Positions 17,380-27,195 of a DNA stretch of 64,000 bases are shown piece after piece. The notes under the pieces are model-generated. The model was not told the DNA's origin, searched no databases, and saw only the letters and a program-made list of their open reading frames with translations. The DNA comes from Hymenobacter tibetensis. Lineage in GTDB: Bacteria; Bacteroidota; Bacteroidia; Cytophagales; Hymenobacteraceae. Within the stretch, counting starts at the first letter, position 1. The number at the start of each line of letters is the position of its first letter. Position numbers and translations under genes: made by a program. The stretch covers positions 3,624,001 through 3,688,000 of the forward strand of contig NZ_CP094669.1 of NCBI RefSeq assembly GCF_022827545.1, written 5' to 3'.

Positions 17380-18444
17380 TTACTCCAACTTGGTGGAGTA
17401 GAATTGCAAGTCGCCGCTCAGTGCTTCCTGTTTCTGGATAGACTCATGCATGAGGCGAGCCTGCAAGCCCACCTCGTCGGCTTTCTCGAAAAACAGCTGG
17501 GCTACGTTGGCTTGTTTTTCGTCCTGAAAATGCGTGCCCAATTGGTCGAGCAGCATTTTGGTTTCTTCTAGCCCGCGCATAGACTGATACAGCATGCTTT
17601 CCACCGACTCGGTCACTTCACTGAGCAACGAGCTGACGGTGTAGGCATGCCCCGTGTGGCAACGGTAGCGAATGACCTTGCCCTCGATAAGCTGCGTAAG
17701 CGCGCCGTGGCAATCGGGGCAGGTGAAGGCAGTAAGCTTGCCTTTCTCGATGATGCCTAACTCGAAGCCACCACCTTCTTTGGCAATAGTGAGTTCAATC
17801 TTTAGCAGGTCCAGTTCGGCGGCGGGCAGGCGAATTTTGGCGGGCGTGGGTTCTTGCGTAAGGCGCACCAGGAGGCTTCCTAGCCGGGATAGGGGCACTA
17901 GGTGATCGGCTGTTACAAACGCCAGGGCGTTAGTGGGCATGGCCGGCTGCTCGGCGTCTTGTGGGTCCTGCACGATGGCCAGTCCACCCATACGCTGCAC
18001 CGACCAGAGGCCGGAGGTGCCGTCGTCTAGGTAGCCAGTGAGCACTACGCCCAGCACGCGGGGGCCGTAGGTGTAGGCGGCCGAGCGAAACAGGGCGTCG
18101 ATGGACGGCCGGAAGCGGTTTTCTTTCGGGCCCCGGGCAACGAGTACCCGGTCGTCTTCCAGCAGCAAGTGGTGGTCGGGTGGAGCCAGGTATATGACGC
18201 CGGCCCGCACAGTCTCGCCATTTTGCGGGTGTTTGGCCTCCAGGGCTGACACCGAGTTCAGCAGCTCGGGCATGATGCTGGGCGAATCGGGGGCCACATG
18301 CAGCACCACAAAAATAGGGGCCGGGAAATCAGCCGGTAACGTTTTGGCCAGGGCCAGCAGTGCCGTCACGCCCCCGGCCGAAGTACCGATGACCACAATA
18401 TCCCGGTGGTGGCGGCCCTTTTTAGGAGAGGGCAGTGCAGGCAT
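17380..18444 (-). CDS. cheB: CheB-type protein-glutamate methylesterase without receiver domain
   Basis: 354 residues. The CheB catalytic domain (about 12-195) has its triad at Ser 22 (GTSAGG), His 50 (VVLHVAP) and Asp 141/142 (LTGYLDDGTSG). The usual N-terminal receiver is missing. The C-terminal part carries a zinc-ribbon-like pair CPDCHGAL and RCHTGHAY (about 235-270) and a helical tail; this arrangement is common in Bacteroidota CheB proteins not linked to flagella. No methyl-accepting protein is encoded nearby, so the substrate is unknown. It forms an apparent operon with the triple-PAS kinase downstream. Confidence 0.9.
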   Translation of the reverse strand: MPALPSPKKGRHHRDIVVIGTSAGGVTALLALAKTLPADFPAPIFVVLHVAPDSPSIMPELLNSVSALEAKHPQNGETVRAGVIYLAPPDHHLLLEDDRVLVARGPKENRFRPSIDALFRSAAYTYGPRVLGVVLTGYLDDGTSGLWSVQRMGGLAIVQDPQDAEQPAMPTNALAFVTADHLVPLSRLGSLLVRLTQEPTPAKIRLPAAELDLLKIELTIAKEGGGFELGIIEKGKLTAFTCPDCHGALTQLIEGKVIRYRCHTGHAYTVSSLLSEVTESVESMLYQSMRGLEETKMLLDQLGTHFQDEKQANVAQLFFEKADEVGLQARLMHESIQKQEALSGDLQFYSTKLE

Positions 18445-18567
18445 AGCGCTCAGATGTAAGAAGTAAAAATTGGGCCATAGACCAGGGAAACACGCCTGCT
18501 CCTATTCACTTACACTAAAAACAGCAAGGCTTTACGAAGACGTAATCCTGGCCGGTAATCAGCCACG

Positions 18568-19629
18568 CTATGCCGGGACCAATACCGGGCGTGGCAAGCG
18601 CTGGGTTCTGCTGCGCAGCAACGCTACCACTTCCTCTTCGGTCCGGTGCGGGTCGTGCAACTCCACGAAATGACGGGCCAGCAGATCGTAGCGCTGACGC
18701 ATCAAGTAGCTGAACACGTGTAGAAAGTGAATGCCATCAAACACAATCGCATCGTAACGGGCGTACTGAGCCAGGTTCGCACGAAAGTGCGCGGGATGAT
18801 CAGTCCAGTGCAACGCTGGTTTGAGGTGATGACTGATATGATAGCCGTCATTCCAGCACGCGTGATTGTAGGGCGTGTTGATGCAGGTGACGCTGTTAGT
18901 ATAGCAGTTCTCGGGACTGTGGGCCGCGATGAAGGCATGCTGCGTCCAGTTACCGAGCATCATCACCACCCGCGCAATCACTAGCGGCAGTACCAGCACC
19001 ACCAGCGTCGCTGGTAAGTTGAGCCAGCCTAAGCCCAGCGTAACCACTACGTAGGTTAGTTCGCCCCGCAGGAGGCGGCGGCGCAAGGTGGTCTTGTGGC
19101 GCCGGGTGAAATAGCCTACTAAGCGGGCCACGCCCAGCAGCAAAAAGTCGCCGAGGTAGTGCAGAAAGCTCACCAGCGAGTCGCGCTGGTAAAACATAGT
19201 CGAGCTTTCATCCTCCGGTGAGTTGTTTTCGGGGTGGTGCATGCCCAAGTGGTGGGTGAAGTAGCTTTCGGGCGTCTGCCCGAACAACGGGCCTATCACC
19301 CACGGCACGTAGTGATTAAGCCACCCGTACCTTTTCTTGAACAGTACCCGGTGGGTGGTACAATGCAGCATCAGGCCGAACGGCCCTTTGAAGCGTAGAT
19401 TACCCAACAGCGTGTACACGCCCGCCACCACCCACCACGCCGGGCCTGGCAGCCCTGGCACGAAAAGCAGAACCGCCAGAGGCACCATAGTGCCCGATAG
19501 GTGCAGGAGCAGATACACAAACGGCATGTCCCGCTCATCCTGCACGTAGCCACGCAGCCAGCGATGCAGGCGTGAAGGCCCAGTTGGTGGGTGATATTCT
19601 GGATCCGTTAGAGAGGTTAGTAGCTTCAT
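18568..19629 (-). CDS. Membrane fatty acid desaturase family protein
   Basis: A 353-residue integral membrane protein. The di-iron histidine boxes are visible: HCTTH (about 89-93), HHLGMHH (about 126-132) and HISHH (about 248-252). Several hydrophobic helices flank them (VYLLLHLSGTMVPLAVLLF; YVVVTLGLGWLNLPATLVVLV). Such enzymes introduce double bonds or hydroxyl groups into acyl chains or related lipids; the exact substrate cannot be read here. It is 6 bp after a STAS-like gene on the same strand, so the two are co-transcribed. Confidence 0.87.
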   Translation of the reverse strand: MKLLTSLTDPEYHPPTGPSRLHRWLRGYVQDERDMPFVYLLLHLSGTMVPLAVLLFVPGLPGPAWWVVAGVYTLLGNLRFKGPFGLMLHCTTHRVLFKKRYGWLNHYVPWVIGPLFGQTPESYFTHHLGMHHPENNSPEDESSTMFYQRDSLVSFLHYLGDFLLLGVARLVGYFTRRHKTTLRRRLLRGELTYVVVTLGLGWLNLPATLVVLVLPLVIARVVMMLGNWTQHAFIAAHSPENCYTNSVTCINTPYNHACWNDGYHISHHLKPALHWTDHPAHFRANLAQYARYDAIVFDGIHFLHVFSYLMRQRYDLLARHFVELHDPHRTEEEVVALLRSRTQRLPRPVLVPA

Positions 19630-19635
19630 CTCTCG

Positions 19636-19932
19636 TCAGTCAGTGAAGGAAAAAAATGCACTGAGCTTCAGATCCTGCAGGCAGTGGCGCAACACGGGAC
19701 TCGCATTGCGTAGCCAGACAGTAGCCCCACTTCGCCGCAGGATGAGCAACTGCGATACCAGAAAGCAGATGCCTTGCGTGCGTTGGCTGGGCAACGCACC
19801 ACAGTCGACTAACAAGGGAGTGGATAAAGGACCTAGGATGCGCACCAGATGCGCCGCATCTACCACGGCAAGGTTTACTGGCAGCATAGCGCCCGCTGCT
19901 ATAGCAGACGGATTAGTAAGAGAGGGTAGCAC
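19636..19932 (-). CDS. STAS-like domain protein (anti-anti-sigma type fold)
   Basis: 98 residues, or 83 if started at the ATG 19885-19887; the longer form uses GTG. The pattern LLVDCGALPSQRTQGICFLVSQLLILRRSGATVWLRNASPVLRHCLQDLKL matches a STAS strand-helix-strand core (conserved Asp/Cys then Ser/Thr in the loop). STAS domains bind partner proteins such as anti-sigma kinases or transporters. It lies directly upstream of the desaturase gene, an unusual pairing that suggests regulation of lipid modification by a protein switch; this is inference. Confidence 0.6.
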   Translation of the reverse strand: MLPSLTNPSAIAAGAMLPVNLAVVDAAHLVRILGPLSTPLLVDCGALPSQRTQGICFLVSQLLILRRSGATVWLRNASPVLRHCLQDLKLSAFFSFTD

Positions 19933-20250
19933 AGCATTGGCAGCTAAGGATGTGAGACCGGTACAAGCCTACTGGTGCCACTTTTGGGCAGCAACCAACA
20001 CTATCTGGCTAGAGGTATACCGTGTGCTTGAATAATGATACACCACCAGAACAGCTAGCTCTGGAAGGCAACACAAAGAAACAGAACGACCCTCCTCCCC
20101 TACCTCGCTAAAATACGGGGTTTTGTTGCTGGTAAATGCGTGGTTTTTTCTGCGTATTTATCGGCTGCGCTACCCATTTTCTACCTGCTTATCTACGTAT
20201 TGCTTACGGGTGAGTCTGCGCCCTGCTTCACCCGGTAGTAGCGCCACCAC
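19933..20250. other. Intergenic region without recognised gene
   Basis: About 320 bp. It contains a short inverted repeat (20207-20213 with 20228-20234) just past the response regulator stop, possibly its terminator, and the upstream region of the STAS-like gene. Nothing else seen. Confidence 0.35.
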
Positions 20251-20904
20251 TTATTGTTGCAGCCAGCCTTGTTCCATAGCGTGCTTAATCAACGCAGGAG
20301 TGTTTTTGATGCCGGTTTTTTCCAGTAAGTTTTGCCGGTGGCTTTCCACCGTTCGCTTACTGGTGAAAAGCTTATCCGCGATTTGCTGGTTGGTTAGCCC
20401 GTTGGCAACCAATTGCACAATCTCTCGCTCGCGAGGCGTCAGGTAGAAGGCACTCTTAGAAGAACTTGTGGGGCCTTCGGCTTCATAAGCCAGCAACTTT
20501 TCAAGCGTGCCCAAGCCAATTTCCGAGCACAGAAAACGCTTACCGGCTGCCACCGCTTGGATTGCCGCGAAAATCTCGCTCTTATCCGCGTTTTTGAGCA
20601 CGTAACCGTGGGCTCCCGCGGCTAGCACTTCCCCTACGGTGCGCTCGTGCGTATTCATCGACAAAATCAGGATGCGCAGAAGCGGGTACTGCTCTTGCAA
20701 CTTATGCGTGGTCGCCAGCCCATCCAGTACGGGCATATTTAAATCCATCAGCACGACGTCGGTGGGCACGGTAGGCAATTGGTCTAACAGCTCCTGCCCG
20801 TTGGCCGCTTCGCCCACCACTTCTAGCAGGGGCATAGCGGTTAGCACCGATTGCAGGCCGTCTCGCACAATAGCGTGGTCGTCAACGATAAAAACTCGAA
20901 TCAT
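20251..20904 (-). CDS. NarL/FixJ-family response regulator
   Basis: 217 residues from the ATG at 20902-20904 (MIRVFIVDDHAIVRDGL); the open frame extends 38 codons further upstream, but that part is not conserved. The receiver has an acidic pair at residues 8-9, phosphorylatable Asp 54 (VVLMDLNMP), then Ser (LSMN) and Lys (LKNADK). A LuxR-type HTH follows (YLTPREREIVQLVANGLTNQ; SKRTVESHRQNLL). The HisKA_3-type kinase at 22007-26554 is of the class that normally pairs with NarL-type regulators and is the likely partner. Confidence 0.93.
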   Translation of the reverse strand: MIRVFIVDDHAIVRDGLQSVLTAMPLLEVVGEAANGQELLDQLPTVPTDVVLMDLNMPVLDGLATTHKLQEQYPLLRILILSMNTHERTVGEVLAAGAHGYVLKNADKSEIFAAIQAVAAGKRFLCSEIGLGTLEKLLAYEAEGPTSSSKSAFYLTPREREIVQLVANGLTNQQIADKLFTSKRTVESHRQNLLEKTGIKNTPALIKHAMEQGWLQQ

Positions 20905-21374
20905 AAGGGAGAAGATAGGGAAAAGAGAGCCGCAGAGTACTACGGGTGTCGTGTTCAGAAGTGGAAGTGACGTACTGGGGCTGGCTAGCTGGTCAGTGGC
21001 AGTATACAGCATACGCAAGCCCAGCCGTTTGGGCTAGCATCAGGGCCGAAATGCAGGCCGTCCAGTTCAGTCTGCAGCCCTACCTAGGTGGGTATAGAGG
21101 CCTCTTAGCTGAACAGGTGAGCCGGCAGCACAGCGGGTCTGTTGCTCCTAGCAAGCTAGCGGGACGGTAGGGAGACGGCAAATGGGATGTAGCGGGCAAG
21201 CGGCTTGCGTAAAAACCGCAGTGATATGTGACGAGAATACGGAGATAGAATTCGTATTTGTCTCCTTGCGTAGTGCCTTACTGCTTTTCAACTTTGCACC
21301 TGCACAGTAGCCGATATAACGTCATAGTTAGCAAGGTGTTGGCTCTTATTTATTTGAATATTTTAATATTATCC
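20905..21374. other. Divergent intergenic region
   Basis: About 470 bp between the divergently transcribed NarL-type regulator and the SpoIIAA-like gene. It should hold both promoters. The stretch 21340-21370 is AT-rich with a TTTATTTG near-match to TAnnTTTG. No ORF of interest. Confidence 0.35.
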
Positions 21375-21848
21375 ATGCTGCTTGATTCGCTACAATTCGG
21401 TTCCGGGGGTACTTGCGTGCTTCACTACGAGGAGTCGGAGCACTGGCTGTACGCCACCTGGAGCGGGCTTATTGGTGACCACGAGGCCATGCAGGGCGCC
21501 CTCAGTTACTTAGATAAAGTAGCAACTCATCCCAGTGCTTTTCTACTTAATAACAACTTGGCCTTAAACGGCCCTTGGTTTAACTCCGCCGAATGGCTCG
21601 AACACGCCTGGCTGCCCCAGGCCCAGCGGCTAGGTCTCCGCTATATTGCGCACGTAGTGCAAGCAGATAAGGGGGTAGATATTCTCACCCTCGCCAGTTC
21701 CCACCAGCTGAGCGGGTCGCTTGAACTGCAACTGTTTTACGACCTAGCGGAAGCAAAGGACTGGCTGCACAGCTGTCGGCACCAAGTGGCCCCACCCACT
21801 ACAGCTAGCTACTCTTTTACAGGAAAAGCGGCCAGTTCAGGAAGCTAA
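21375..21848 (+). CDS. Hypothetical SpoIIAA/STAS-like protein
   Basis: 157 residues from the ATG at 21375; the frame is open 39 codons upstream but that part looks non-coding. The pattern LHYEESEHWLYATWSGLIGD, then AFLLNNNLALNGPWFNSAEWL, and a C-terminal LFYDLAEAKDWL is that of small STAS/SpoIIAA-like proteins frequent in Bacteroidota, where the final helix after a strand often ends in AxxWL. Role unknown. It stands alone between the NarL-type regulator and the fusion kinase and points opposite to both. Confidence 0.65.
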   Translation: MLLDSLQFGSGGTCVLHYEESEHWLYATWSGLIGDHEAMQGALSYLDKVATHPSAFLLNNNLALNGPWFNSAEWLEHAWLPQAQRLGLRYIAHVVQADKGVDILTLASSHQLSGSLELQLFYDLAEAKDWLHSCRHQVAPPTTASYSFTGKAASSGS

Positions 21849-22006
21849 GTGGTTGAAAAGGCCCACAGCACGGCCCGCTCAGCTCCCTGATTAGTAGACG
21901 AATACCGATTTTTTTTGAGTCTTAGTAGACTCCAGCTACAGACTACACGCGTGAGGGGCCTTCCGTAACGGGCCTACCGTTGGACCACTGATGGAAGAAT
22001 TGCCTG

Positions 22007-25000
22007 CTAGCTTGCCCCAGTACTTGGAATCCGGACGGTTACTTGCGTACCTGTACTGGTATCAGGAGTATGCAGAGAAAAGGTGCCGTTTAGCAGGTTC
22101 ACCCGGTCCTTGATTGTACGCAGTCCAATCCCGGCCGATTTGCTGCGTTCCGGGCTCACTCCTTTGCCGTTATCACGGACTTTCAGCGTTACATCGCCAT
22201 CCTCCTGTACTAACAGAACATCGGCGCTAGTAGCTTCCGCGTGTTTCGTCACGTTGGTCAGCAATTCCTGGCAAATGCGGTAAACGGCAACCTCCAAGTA
22301 CGGCTCCAGCCGATTCTCCAGCCCCACTATTTCGCAATTCACACGAATCCGCGTCTGGCTGTAATTCTGGCATAAATCTCGTATGGATTTGGCTAAACCA
22401 AAATTGTTTAGCGTAGCAGGCACCAGCTCGTGTGAGACCTTTCGAGTTTCCTGAATGGCTTCATCTAAGAGTTGGTTGGCACCCCGAAAAATTTCCTTTG
22501 GTACCAGCGTAGCCAACCGGTCGAAGTTGAGTTTTGTGGCGAATAACAGCTGTCCTACCCCATTATGCAACGACTCGGCGATGCGGCGGCGCTCTTCCTC
22601 CTGAGCATCCAGAATACCCAACAAGAGGGCTTTCTGCTGATTGAGCCGCATTTGCAGGTTTTCTTCTTCCAGGCGTTTTATTTCCGACACATCCAAATCG
22701 AGGCCGAGCATCTTCACCGGCTCTCCGTGGTCGTTGCGCAGCACCACTGATTTAATCCGGAAGGTATGTACTTGGTCGTCTATCAGCAGGTGCAGCGTTT
22801 CGTCCAGCGGCTCGTGCTTCTCCCGAACTTGTTGTATCAGCTTTTCGGCTAGGGGCTTTTCGGCTTCCACAACATAATCCAGGTAGATTTCTGGGCTTAC
22901 TGCGTGGGTAGCGGGCAACCCGTACAAGCGGTACATGCCGGTGCTCCAGACGGTTTCGCCGCTCGCAATGTCGTACTCCCAACTGCCCATCTGCGCCACT
23001 TCTTCGGCTTGCTGCAGTTTGGCCAAGCTCTTTTGCAAGATCTCCGTGCTCTGGTTTAATTGTGCCGTTCGCTCCTGTACCTGCTGCTCCAAACCGACGG
23101 ATAGTTGTTCGAGGGTTTGAATAGCCCGGTGCCGTTCCACGAAATCAGCCGCCATCCAGGCCAGCAAGTCAAGCAGCCGCAACTCGTGCTCGGTGGGGCG
23201 GTGGGGCTGGCGAAACTGGTTGCTTAAAACTCCTACCAAGCCACTGCTGCGAGTGATGAGCGGAACGGAGTGCAGGGCCCGAATGCCGGCCGACAAAGCC
23301 ACTTCTCGGTCTTGGGTGCTCAGCAGGGGCGCATACGCTTCAATATCTTCAATGATCAGCCGGAGCTGATCCCGACGAGTTGCATCACCGACGGGCTTAA
23401 ATCCTTCGTGCAAAAAGTGCTGAATAAAGCGGTTGTTTTCCTCGTAGCCGTGGCAGGCGTATAGTTCCAGGCGCTGGCCATCGTCGCTAAGCAGCTGCAC
23501 ACAGCCGCGGTCGGTATTCGTAAAGTCGCAGGCCAGGGCCACCATTTCCGTTAAGGCCACTTTCAGGTTGGTTTCGGTGGCTAGCTTCGTGTGCAACTCA
23601 TGGAGCCGCTGCATGCCCGCCAGGTCGGACGCCACCGCTGCTTCGGCTTGTCTGCGGGCACTCATGTCGATGGCATACTCGGCGATGGTGCCGTCGCCCA
23701 AATCAGCGGCCACAAACATCAGCCAGAGCCGGGAGCCGTCCTTGCGGAAATACTCTTTCTCGTACGGGCCGCCCCGCCCGGTTTGCCGCAACTGGGCCAT
23801 GACCTGCTGGCTGACTTCCACGTGCTCCGCGGGAGTGAAGTCCAGCCAGGTGAACGTGCGGGCCTCGAACTCCGAGCGGGTGTACCCGACCATCTCCAGG
23901 AAGGCATCGTTGACTTGCAATAGCGTGTCCGTGTAATCGAACGTCAGCATGCCCACGCTGGGCACATTCACCATGCGCTGCAACCGCTGTTCGCTGGCCT
24001 GCAAGGTTTCCTCAGCCTGCTTGCGGTCGGTTATGTCGAAAAGCGTAATCACCACGCCATTAATCCGGTCGTCAGCCGTGCGATACGGCAACAGGCGCAT
24101 TAAAAACGCCCGGTGGTCGGTGGTTTTCACTTCGCGCTCCAGCAGCGTAAGCTTCTCTAAGACAGTTTGGGCGTCGGGCAGCAACTGGTCGTATTGCAGC
24201 CGATGGGTGATATCGGAAATAGGACGCCCATAGTCGGACGGAATCAGGTTGAAAAGCTGCTGAGCGGCCGGGGTGTACAACCGAATGCAGAAAGCACGGT
24301 CCAGGAAGATGGTGGCTACGCCGGCCGAATGGATTAGATTTTGAAAGTTGTTGCTGGTAACACTTATTTCCTCGATTTTCACTTTCAACTCCTGGTTGAC
24401 CGTGCGCAACTCCTCGTTCATCGATTGAAGCTCTTCCTTGCTGGTTTCCAGTTCTTCGGCGGCCGAGCGCAACTCTTCGTTGACAGCTTGAAATTCCTCG
24501 TTCGACGCCTTCAGTTCCTCCGCCTGGTATTCGTACTGCTCCGCAGAATAGCGGAGCTGAGCTTTCACTTGGATCAACTCTGCTTCTAGTTGCCGGGCAA
24601 TGGGCTCATCCGATGGGAGCCCCCCCTTTTCCTCGGGCGCTTGCTGTTCGTTCGGTTCAAAAATTACCAGGAGGAATCCTTTGGCCGTGTCGCCCGCTTT
24701 GGTAACGGGTTTAACGCGGATGGTTACCATCTGGCGTTCCCCATTTTTATTCCAAAGCACGTTGCGGGCTTCCATGATGGTTTGCAGCTGCACTGCTTGG
24801 TGCAGCACCGAGCGGAGTGCCAGCCGTAGCTCAGGCCGGATGAGCTTGAGCAGGTTCTTGGTGGGCTCCCCGCCCGAAAACTCCAGAAAGCTGCCCACCC
24901 TCTCGGACATGTGCAGGATGTCATACTCCTCGTTTACCACCAAAGAAGGGGGCGCGTACTGCTCCAACAGCTTCTGGTGCAGCTCTCCCAACGACAACCG

Positions 25001-26554
25001 GGTTAGGTGGCGGCTCTCGGCCTCGAGCAGCGTAAGTGAAGCCGGCGGCGTAGCGTGTAAGGCGGCCGGCACCGATTCGGGCAGTGCGTAATGGGGCATG
25101 GCCACTTCGCGAGACCGGTAGATGTGATTCTCTCGACTAACGGTGGCATACAAGTCGCTGGTGCCATCCACCGATTCAGAAGAACCCAGGAACAGGAAGC
25201 CGCCTGGTTTCAGCGCGAAGTGAAACGTTTCCATGACCCGCTCCTGAGCCGTGGAATTCAAGTAAATCAACACGTTGCGACACGTCACTAGGTCCAAGCG
25301 TGAAAAAGGCGGATCCTTCAAAAAATTGTGATTGGCAAACAACACCATTTCGCGGAGCTCGCGCTGCACGCGGTAGTTATCGCCTTCTTTGGTGAAGAAA
25401 CGCAGTAGGCGTTCCGGCGACACATCGGCGGCATCATTAAGGGTATAGAGCCCTTCGCGGGCAGCAGTGAGGGCGGCCTCGTCGATGTCGGTAGCAAATA
25501 TTTGCACTTTAGGTGCATCCAGTACGTCCAAGGTTCTCTCAGCCACCAGCATGGCCAGGGAATACGCCTCTTCCCCGGTGGCACAGCCAGCAACCCAGAT
25601 GCGTACCGCGCTATCCGCCTTTTTGTGGTGAAAGATGGCCGGTAAGACATCCAGTTCCAGGGCTTGGAAAGGCTTTTTATCCCGGAAAAAGTTGGTTACT
25701 GAAATCAACAGGTCTTTCAGTAAGGCCTGGCTTTCTTCCAGATTTTGCTGCAAAAAGACGGCGTAGCTTGGCAGGTCGGGCAGACTGCGAACGTTGATGC
25801 GACGCTCAATCCGGCGTAATAGCGATGCCTGTTTATAGTTCGAGAAATCATGCCCGGTGCGCACGCGCAAGTGGGTGAATATTTCGCGCAGGGCTACTTG
25901 TTGCTGCTCTGCCCGGTCCTCCACGGCATTTGGTATTTCTACCGTGCCTAGGCTATTGCGGTACGCCAGTATCCGGCCGGGGATTTCCGCCACCGGCAAC
26001 ACTTCATCAATCAGGTCGGTGGCAATTGCGTTGCGGGGCATTTCGTTAAATTCCGCTTCCCGAGGATTTTGCACGTACGCAACTCCTCCTCGCTCTTTCA
26101 CCCGTTTCAGCCCCATCGACCCATTCGCCCCCGTTCCCGATAACACCACGCACACGGCGCGCGCGCCGTACGAATCGGCTAGGGTCCGGAAAAAAATATC
26201 CACGGGCGCCCGCCTTTCTTCCACGTACAGATTGAGAGAAGGCACAATAGTGTCTCCTTCCATCATCAGATGCTGGTTGGGGGGCACCACATAGACGTGA
26301 TTTGGCTCTATGGTCACTTTTTCCGTCACTTGCGTAACGGGAATGCGAGCTACGGTCTGCAGTACCTGCGCTAGCTGACTGTCGTGGTCGGGGGAGAGGT
26401 GGAGAATGACCACATATGCAAGAGCGGAATCTGCGGGCACGCGCTGAAAAAACTCCTGCAGTGCCTGAATACCACCGGCCGAGGCTCCCAGGCCCACAAC
26501 AAGGAAGTTTTGGGGCTGTTCGGCCATAAAGTCGGTAGATTCGATAGATTCCAT
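22007..26554 (-). CDS. CheB-CheR-PAS-GAF histidine kinase fusion
   Basis: A giant signalling protein of about 1515 residues, ATG at 26552-26554. Domains in order: CheB methylesterase (about 20-205; GLGASAGG, VVILHLSPDH, LSGTGANGSMG), CheR N-domain and SAM methyltransferase (about 220-490; VTNFFRDKKPF, WVAGCATGEEAYSLAM, VTCRNVLIYL), PAS-like (about 545-650), a long coiled coil (about 675-750), PAS (about 755-870), PAS/PAC (about 880-995), GAF (about 1010-1165), PAS (about 1215-1315), HisKA_3 (EEERRRIAESLHNGVGQLL) and HATPase (about 1420-1510). The esterase Asp site reads GTGANGS, so Asp is replaced by Ala-Asn at the usual DDG position. The kinase output is likely the NarL-type regulator at 20251. 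Confidence 0.92.
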   Translation of the reverse strand: MESIESTDFMAEQPQNFLVVGLGASAGGIQALQEFFQRVPADSALAYVVILHLSPDHDSQLAQVLQTVARIPVTQVTEKVTIEPNHVYVVPPNQHLMMEGDTIVPSLNLYVEERRAPVDIFFRTLADSYGARAVCVVLSGTGANGSMGLKRVKERGGVAYVQNPREAEFNEMPRNAIATDLIDEVLPVAEIPGRILAYRNSLGTVEIPNAVEDRAEQQQVALREIFTHLRVRTGHDFSNYKQASLLRRIERRINVRSLPDLPSYAVFLQQNLEESQALLKDLLISVTNFFRDKKPFQALELDVLPAIFHHKKADSAVRIWVAGCATGEEAYSLAMLVAERTLDVLDAPKVQIFATDIDEAALTAAREGLYTLNDAADVSPERLLRFFTKEGDNYRVQRELREMVLFANHNFLKDPPFSRLDLVTCRNVLIYLNSTAQERVMETFHFALKPGGFLFLGSSESVDGTSDLYATVSRENHIYRSREVAMPHYALPESVPAALHATPPASLTLLEAESRHLTRLSLGELHQKLLEQYAPPSLVVNEEYDILHMSERVGSFLEFSGGEPTKNLLKLIRPELRLALRSVLHQAVQLQTIMEARNVLWNKNGERQMVTIRVKPVTKAGDTAKGFLLVIFEPNEQQAPEEKGGLPSDEPIARQLEAELIQVKAQLRYSAEQYEYQAEELKASNEEFQAVNEELRSAAEELETSKEELQSMNEELRTVNQELKVKIEEISVTSNNFQNLIHSAGVATIFLDRAFCIRLYTPAAQQLFNLIPSDYGRPISDITHRLQYDQLLPDAQTVLEKLTLLEREVKTTDHRAFLMRLLPYRTADDRINGVVITLFDITDRKQAEETLQASEQRLQRMVNVPSVGMLTFDYTDTLLQVNDAFLEMVGYTRSEFEARTFTWLDFTPAEHVEVSQQVMAQLRQTGRGGPYEKEYFRKDGSRLWLMFVAADLGDGTIAEYAIDMSARRQAEAAVASDLAGMQRLHELHTKLATETNLKVALTEMVALACDFTNTDRGCVQLLSDDGQRLELYACHGYEENNRFIQHFLHEGFKPVGDATRRDQLRLIIEDIEAYAPLLSTQDREVALSAGIRALHSVPLITRSSGLVGVLSNQFRQPHRPTEHELRLLDLLAWMAADFVERHRAIQTLEQLSVGLEQQVQERTAQLNQSTEILQKSLAKLQQAEEVAQMGSWEYDIASGETVWSTGMYRLYGLPATHAVSPEIYLDYVVEAEKPLAEKLIQQVREKHEPLDETLHLLIDDQVHTFRIKSVVLRNDHGEPVKMLGLDLDVSEIKRLEEENLQMRLNQQKALLLGILDAQEEERRRIAESLHNGVGQLLFATKLNFDRLATLVPKEIFRGANQLLDEAIQETRKVSHELVPATLNNFGLAKSIRDLCQNYSQTRIRVNCEIVGLENRLEPYLEVAVYRICQELLTNVTKHAEATSADVLLVQEDGDVTLKVRDNGKGVSPERSKSAGIGLRTIKDRVNLLNGTFSLHTPDTSTGTQVTVRIPSTGAS

Positions 26555-26674
26555 ATTGGTTGTCTTTTGTTTCAAACGCCCACCGGCCCGTTACCTCTGC
26601 AACTGGTCCGAATGGTCAGATAGGTGCTGTAAAGTATATAGTACCCTTGCTCATCTCTCACTTGCTGGCTGATG

Positions 26675-27195
26675 CTAGTGGTAGTCAATTGCTTGTGGTT
26701 GAAAAACGATCTGGCGTTCGGCTGCTTGCGCCTTTTCAAAGTACAGAGCAGCTAGTTTGGGCTGGTTTTGTTCGGCGTAGTCGTCGCCCAGGTTGTTAAG
26801 CGGTAAGATACTTTCTTCCACGTCCCGCATGGCACTGCCTAGCGTGTCTTCAATTCGCTCGTCTCGGTCACTGCTTCGGCAATTCGCCGTACCAGCAACG
26901 AAGCCGTTTCGGCAATCGGCACTTGATAGTCCACCTCTACGACAGCTAGGGCACTTTCGGGCATAGAGGACACGCTTAATTCCTGCACGATGGCAATGCC
27001 GCCCCGGCTTTTTACTGTCCCTAAGCCGGCCATACCATCATCCAAGGCGCCAGATAGTGTAATGCCAATGACCTGGGAACCATAGCTAAAGTCTGCAGAA
27101 CGAAATAGCGGGCCAATCGCAGGCTGTTCCCCGCACAGGCGCCGATAAAGACGATATTTCGTTTGTACAAAGTCTGAATTACTCTATAAGTTGAG
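26675..27195 (-). pseudogene. Decayed CheB-like methylesterase remnant
   Basis: The upstream half (27195 to about 26860) reads PLFRSADFSYGSQVIGITLSGALDDGMAGLG and then RGGIAIVQELSVSSMPESAL, the central CheB region with the catalytic Asp loop. A frameshift near 26860 then leads into a CheB-type helical tail (EDTLGSAMRDVEESILPLNN, then LAALYFEKAQAAERQ). The N-terminal Ser and His motifs and the zinc-ribbon are missing. It resembles the intact cheB at 17380 in the tail. It lies just upstream of the fusion kinase and was probably once an independent gene. Confidence 0.7.
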
